A DNA stretch of 21,253 bases from Corallochytrium limacisporum. Its lineage: Eukaryota; Opisthokonta. Below are positions 17,433-21,253 of the stretch, one piece after another. A program made the translations under genes and the position numbers. Location of the stretch: assembly GCA_002811645.1 (NCBI GenBank), contig PDIP01000133.1, positions 32,377-53,629 on the forward strand. Reading direction: 5' to 3'. The notes below the pieces were generated by a model. The model saw nothing but the letters and a program-made list of their open reading frames with translations. It ran no database searches and was not told where the DNA came from. Position 1 is the stretch's first letter, and each line of letters opens with the position of its first letter.

Positions 17433-19019
17433 GTTTTCCCATTTTTGTTTTTTTCTCTTGGGGTTTCTTATCAGTCTTCCCTCCGGTTCTTGTTCTCTGT
17501 TACGCCAGTCTCTTGGACCCCTTTTCTTTCTTGCCAACTCACTCCTCCTTGCTTCCTTTTATTTCTTGCCTGGTCCAGGCAAGGCCTTGGACGAAGGGGG
17601 GGGGTTGTAGACGCCGGGATGTTTGGATTCCGGCATCTCCGGGGTACTGTACTTGGTGCGCCCTGTGGCGGCGGCCTAGAGGAGAGGATCAAACAGTCAC
17701 CGAGGAGAAAGTGTATTCAGGGCGCGCTATCATCCACTGTGCTTCTCTTGAGCGAGTTTTTTTTTCGACGACTTGGAATCTTGCGAACACCCTTGGTTGT
17801 GCGACAAACCCAAGGGGAAGTGCTGAGCAAGGCACAGTACAGAAAGCGGGCAGTCGCGGTACCCCGGTTTCGCGCATAAACTCAAAGTGTCCCGTGGCTC
17901 GGGGGAAGATAGTGGATTCAAATGATTAAATAGTGAATCAGATGATAAGAAAAGGATTTGCGACTGAAGACAAATCAAAACATACAAATTACAAATCACG
18001 ATAACTTTTTTGTAGTTTTTTAAATCTAAAGCACAGTATTCTGAATCACAAAGGAAAGCAAGTGGTGGCCAAAAACTGCTGGCTCATGGGGGAAGAGAGA
18101 GGCCCAGCAGCGCCTTCTCCTCGCTCCCTCCTCCCCCTCCTCTCCCAATTCCTTCTCATGTTCTCTGCTCACCTTTCTTCTTTCGTCGCTCTCGCGCTCC
18201 TGCGCTCTACACAACCCCCGTTTGAATTTTCGTCGGGGGTTGTGGCCACCTCAGCCAGCTGTAAAATAGACCCCCGCCCAAGGAGGTTTGGCTGACCTGA
18301 TTCACTCGGGAGTCTGTTTAACTTCTGGCGCCCCCTTCCTTCTTGCTAAGGGCATCGGCGGGAGTTGGTTCGGAGGGCGGTTGGGTTCTCCAGGACAAAG
18401 AGAACACGCACTTAGCAGTCGCCCAACGGCTCCAGTTTAGCGGTCAGGTCTTTATGCATCACTCAGCTCAGTTGTCCGTATCGAAACTGGCCATATCACT
18501 TGCATCAGAAACCAATTACTGGAAAAAGCCCACATAGCGACGTGTGTGACATGGATCCGCGGACCCAGATGAAAGCAAACTGCGGATTGACTACCACTTT
18601 CAAGCGTTTCTCATTCGGTCATTCCCTTATTGATGAAAAACCATGTCATGTTAGGCAACAATGCGTGTGTGGTGTGGGGTGGGCTCTATTGATCAGAGTG
18701 CTGAGAATCACTTCCGCAGCCTAAAGAAAGAGGCATACGTATGAGGTTCCCTCGTGTATTGCTCTACATTTGCTGCGGTGGTGAGAAGGCGGTCAAGCGG
18801 GACGCTCTGCCCCCAAAGATTAAACAGAGCCACCAGAATCTACTGGCTTCCCGCACCGATGTTGAGCAGTCCTAGCAGTGGATCCGATGAGATGGCGGAA
18901 ACGAGAACTTCCAGCTAGGCCAACCACACAAAAAACACAACAAAAATATAAAACCGAAAATACAATAAAGGACAAATTTCTTGATATCACTTGTGATCAA
19001 TTGGAGCACTGCATGATTT

Positions 19020-20771
19020 TCAGGCTGAGAGGAGAACCGGGTTAGCCCAGAAGCCCAGGCTCTCGATACCGCACTCATCCGTGCCACGACGGATCTTGAA
19101 ATAGCCATGATCACCCCACTTCTCACCCCAGGAGTTCTTTACCGTCCAGTAGCGTTCTCCCGTCTGCTTCTCAATGCCATAGCCGACAATTGTTACGGCG
19201 TGGTTCATGGTCTCCTTCGGATTGAAGATCGGGCGGTCGTACAGGGCTTTCAAGCCGTTGCCATTAGCCTTCGCGTCAGGAAGGATGCCGGTGTGGTGGT
19301 ACAAACCCGAGGAGTAGAGCCGCAGATCGGCGTGCACTTCGAATCCAACAGTGATCGGTCCGTGGTGATAGAGCTCGTACATCATCAGGACTTCGTTGGA
19401 GCCGCCGAAGAAGTCACCGACGTAACCAAACTCATCTGTGCGCCAGCGCGGACAATCCGGAGATGCGTACGCGGCCTGGGCGTCACGACCCTCTTTGCTC
19501 AGATCCTTCCAAGCACAAGTACCGTCCGTGGCGGTGTAGGGCGCGCAGTGCTCTTCAACGATGCCAAAGTCATGTGCGTACCGTCCCGCAACCTCGAATG
19601 GATAACCTCCTGCACAGCCCTGACCAAACGTGTTGCAGTCCATTGCCTCCTGCGCGCTGAATACGGGGGTGAGCCGGTTCTCGCTCTGGATGCGGACGCG
19701 AGATTCGAGCATGGCCATAGATGCAAATGTGTAGCAACTGCCACACTGACCCTGGTCACGGACTGGACTGACGTAGTTGGTGCCGTCCACATCACGCCAG
19801 TCAAAGTTCTTGGGCAAGCCGGCTCCTGCTGCGTCCATATTGTCATCGCCATGGAGATCTTGCTCGGATTTGCTCTTCTTGGGGGTCCAGGGCCATTGGA
19901 AGTCCTTGATCATGGCCATGAGGCCGCGTTCCGCGGTCTGCTCATCGGTGACCCGGCCGTGTTTGCTGGCATTCCTGACATTGCCCTGCGTCAGAAAGGC
20001 GGTGAAGCTCGAAATGGGCTGGTTTTCAAATTCTTCATAGGCGACCGCTTGCCAAGAGTTCTGTGCGGCATTGATCTTGGCAACAAAGTCGTGGTCTGGG
20101 ACGTAAATCTGTTCCTCATCCACAGTTCGGAGTTTCTGGATCTCCTGATTTGCCATGATCTTGGCACTGACCACCTTGTGGCCGCGAATGTAGACGTCAC
20201 TGTCCACAACGTTGGCATGAATATCCCGTTTGTGCTCTTTCACAGTGGCACTGAAGCACGCCCAGTCAGCAGCCGGCTGCTGGGTATCGATCATTGGCTT
20301 ATCTTTGGATACGATAGATTGGGCAAAGTTCACAGCACTACTCGGGTTGGATTTCGTTATGACCCAACCGGAGCGCGTCTGGTTGCAGAGTGACTTAGAG
20401 CCAAGGATTCCGTCCTTCCAATCGTTCAACGCAAAGTAGGACTTGTCGCCAATTTCTACCTCAAAGCCCTGGTTGTAGATCATGGTCCAGTGACCACGCT
20501 CTCCCTTGGAGTTGAGCGCAATGTCCGGGAAAAGGAGTGTGACTAGCTCCTCCTCAATCTGATCCCGGCTGTAGGCGGCTTCGAAGGCGCTCGGAGTCAT
20601 GGACGCGCATGCATCCCTGGCCTGGAACGCAGTTATCCCGGTCTTGGCCACCCGGAAGGTCCATTCTCCGAGGATATCATCGTAGTTGCAGTCAGCCGGA
20701 GTGTCTGCCTGGACCACAGCGATTGTTGCACCGAGGAGGGCGGTGGTGAGGCTGAGGGATGCGAGCTGCAT
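19020..20771 (-). CDS. CTSC: Dipeptidyl peptidase I (cathepsin C), papain family C1
   Basis: A 583-residue lysosomal-type cysteine exopeptidase that removes dipeptides from protein N-termini. Residues 1-22 form a signal peptide with a likely cut after VVQA. The next residues, DTPADC from Asp23, closely match the start of the exclusion domain of animal cathepsin C, whose first Asp holds the substrate amino group. A propeptide region follows, then the papain-like domain from LPKNFDWRDVDG at 319. The active site is Cys346 in QCGSCYTFASM, His524 in NHAVTIVGYG and Asn546 in VKNSWGEKWG. RRGTDECGIES near the C-terminus and EFGYVGDFFGG are also characteristic. Two N-glycosylation sequons (NQT at 130, NAS at 267) fit a secreted protein. 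I start at ATG 20769-20771; an in-frame ATG at 20819 would bury the signal peptide behind 16 polar residues. Stop is TGA. No intron is seen. In animals this enzyme activates other proteases; here the partners are unknown. Confidence 0.96.
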   Translation of the reverse strand: MQLASLSLTTALLGATIAVVQADTPADCNYDDILGEWTFRVAKTGITAFQARDACASMTPSAFEAAYSRDQIEEELVTLLFPDIALNSKGERGHWTMIYNQGFEVEIGDKSYFALNDWKDGILGSKSLCNQTRSGWVITKSNPSSAVNFAQSIVSKDKPMIDTQQPAADWACFSATVKEHKRDIHANVVDSDVYIRGHKVVSAKIMANQEIQKLRTVDEEQIYVPDHDFVAKINAAQNSWQAVAYEEFENQPISSFTAFLTQGNVRNASKHGRVTDEQTAERGLMAMIKDFQWPWTPKKSKSEQDLHGDDNMDAAGAGLPKNFDWRDVDGTNYVSPVRDQGQCGSCYTFASMAMLESRVRIQSENRLTPVFSAQEAMDCNTFGQGCAGGYPFEVAGRYAHDFGIVEEHCAPYTATDGTCAWKDLSKEGRDAQAAYASPDCPRWRTDEFGYVGDFFGGSNEVLMMYELYHHGPITVGFEVHADLRLYSSGLYHHTGILPDAKANGNGLKALYDRPIFNPKETMNHAVTIVGYGIEKQTGERYWTVKNSWGEKWGDHGYFKIRRGTDECGIESLGFWANPVLLSA

Positions 20772-21183
20772 GGTTGATTTCTCTTGGTGAGCCTGCTGCT
20801 GGGTGCTGGAATATGCCACTGCTTTCCGTTCTCACGTCTATGTCACTAACGGTGTCACACTGTTGTCAACTGCGTCTTCAAGCAACGATCAGTTGAAACG
20901 AGAGCTAAGTAAAAACTCCTATGCAACACTATTATGTCCAAAAATCTTCTATCTAGTCACTTCCCGACTGTTCCTGTCTGTCAAGTACCCCGACGTCAGG
21001 TTCATTCTCTTGCGCAGCAACTACTCCCTGCTCCGGTTTGTCAACTTCTTCTTTTCTCCGTCTCGCTTTTGTTTGCATTTTTGAAACCAATTAAACATTA
21101 ACCACCAAAAACGTTTGAACCAGAAAACAAACACCAACGTCTTCACTTTTGGATGGCTTCCCCGCGTACAAATCCCCCCAAAA
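20772..21183. other. Upstream region of the cathepsin C gene
   Basis: About 410 bases without a recognisable gene. It should contain the promoter and 5' UTR of the minus-strand cathepsin C gene. Its distal part is rich in CT and AAC-type tracts. Frames on both strands here (for example 20803-21084) overlap promoter DNA and show no similarity to proteins. Confidence 0.5.
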
Positions 21184-21253
21184 ATGGTTCTCCGGCGGGT
21201 GAGCTCGCTGCCCAACCTCCCCCCTTTTTCGGTGAAACCTTCCCTCCCACCCG
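21184..21253 (+). CDS. Possible 5' end of a gene running off the window
   Basis: An ATG in a fair context (AAAAATGG) opens a frame of 23 codons that stays open to the last base. The residues (MVLRRVSSLPNLPPFS, then Lys, Pro, Ser, Leu) are basic and Ser/Pro-rich and could be the start of an organelle-targeting peptide. A run this short can easily be chance, so this is only a pointer for whoever sees the next segment. It would be divergent from the cathepsin C gene. Confidence 0.15.
   Translation, partial: MVLRRVSSLPNLPPFSVKPSLPP

Larger units (their letters stand above)
15352..19019. other. 3.7-kb region without a recognisable gene
   Basis: The region lies between the 5' end of the ankyrin-GAF-Fic gene and the 3' end of the cathepsin C gene. 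Frames on both strands are short and their composition follows simple tracts: CA repeats (15828-15844, 16041-16055, 16494-16503), an 11-C run (16000-16010), a purine tract (16170-16270), a pyrimidine tract (17340-17580) and a 9-G run (17596-17604). A textbook branch point and 3' splice site at 17399-17432 suggest a spliced transcript on the plus strand. It may hold a long 5' UTR, a non-coding RNA or a multi-exon gene. I could not assemble one. Confidence 0.5.

Noticed and set aside
17445-17879. 144-codon plus-strand frame in the gene-free region
   Set aside because: Starts without ATG in a T-rich tract, which creates Phe/Leu/Ser runs; no domain or consistent coding character.
18631-18704. Box C/D snoRNA-like pair (TGATGA and CTGA)
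   Set aside because: Spacing is suitable but the flanks do not form a terminal stem and no C'/D' boxes or guide were evident.
19107-20393. 428-codon plus-strand frame opposite cathepsin C
   Set aside because: Long but antisense to a gene with every catalytic motif in place; it has no motif of its own and is explained by codon bias of the real gene.

Overview
The window looks like nuclear DNA of a microbial eukaryote with few introns. Five long, confidently recognised genes are each a single uninterrupted reading frame, including one of 6 kb. TAA, TAG and TGA are all used as stops, so the code is standard. Two products are of eukaryotic type (a signal-peptide cathepsin C and a tRNA 2'-phosphotransferase with an RG-rich tail), and there are no operons or Shine-Dalgarno spacing. 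Intergenic DNA is long and full of homopolymer, CA, GA and ATG tracts. The lineage cannot be fixed from this sequence. An intron-poor unicellular alga (for example a red alga of the Porphyridium kind) or another protist would fit, but that is a guess.

Layout. 1-2709: no convincing gene; a perfect 30-bp C/G palindrome at 701-730 and an (ATG)20 microsatellite at 2563-2622. 2710-3435 (-): tRNA 2'-phosphotransferase (TPT1). 3770-4876 (-): membrane-anchored HSL-type alpha/beta hydrolase. 4877-6580: divergent intergenic region with a 17-G run and an AT-rich island holding one possible small spliced gene. 6581-9073 (+): xylulokinase of bacterial (XylB) type enlarged by insertions. 9304-15351 (-): a 2015-residue protein with a long disordered Gln/Ser/Gly-rich N-terminus, nine ankyrin-like units in three modules, a GAF-like domain and a C-terminal Fic (AMP-transferase) domain. 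15352-19019: 3.7 kb without a recognisable gene but with a G-quadruplex/polypurine tract and a consensus branch point plus 3' splice site. 19020-20771 (-): dipeptidyl peptidase I (cathepsin C). 20772-21253: upstream DNA, with a possible open 5' gene end at the right edge.

The genes do not form an obvious pathway: tRNA splicing repair, lipid/ester hydrolysis, pentose metabolism, protein AMPylation and endolysosomal proteolysis. This is what ordinary eukaryotic gene order looks like. The standout is the ankyrin-GAF-Fic protein. Its architecture I do not recognise from described Fic families, and at the place where the autoinhibitory glutamate would be expected I find no match to the inhibitory motif.
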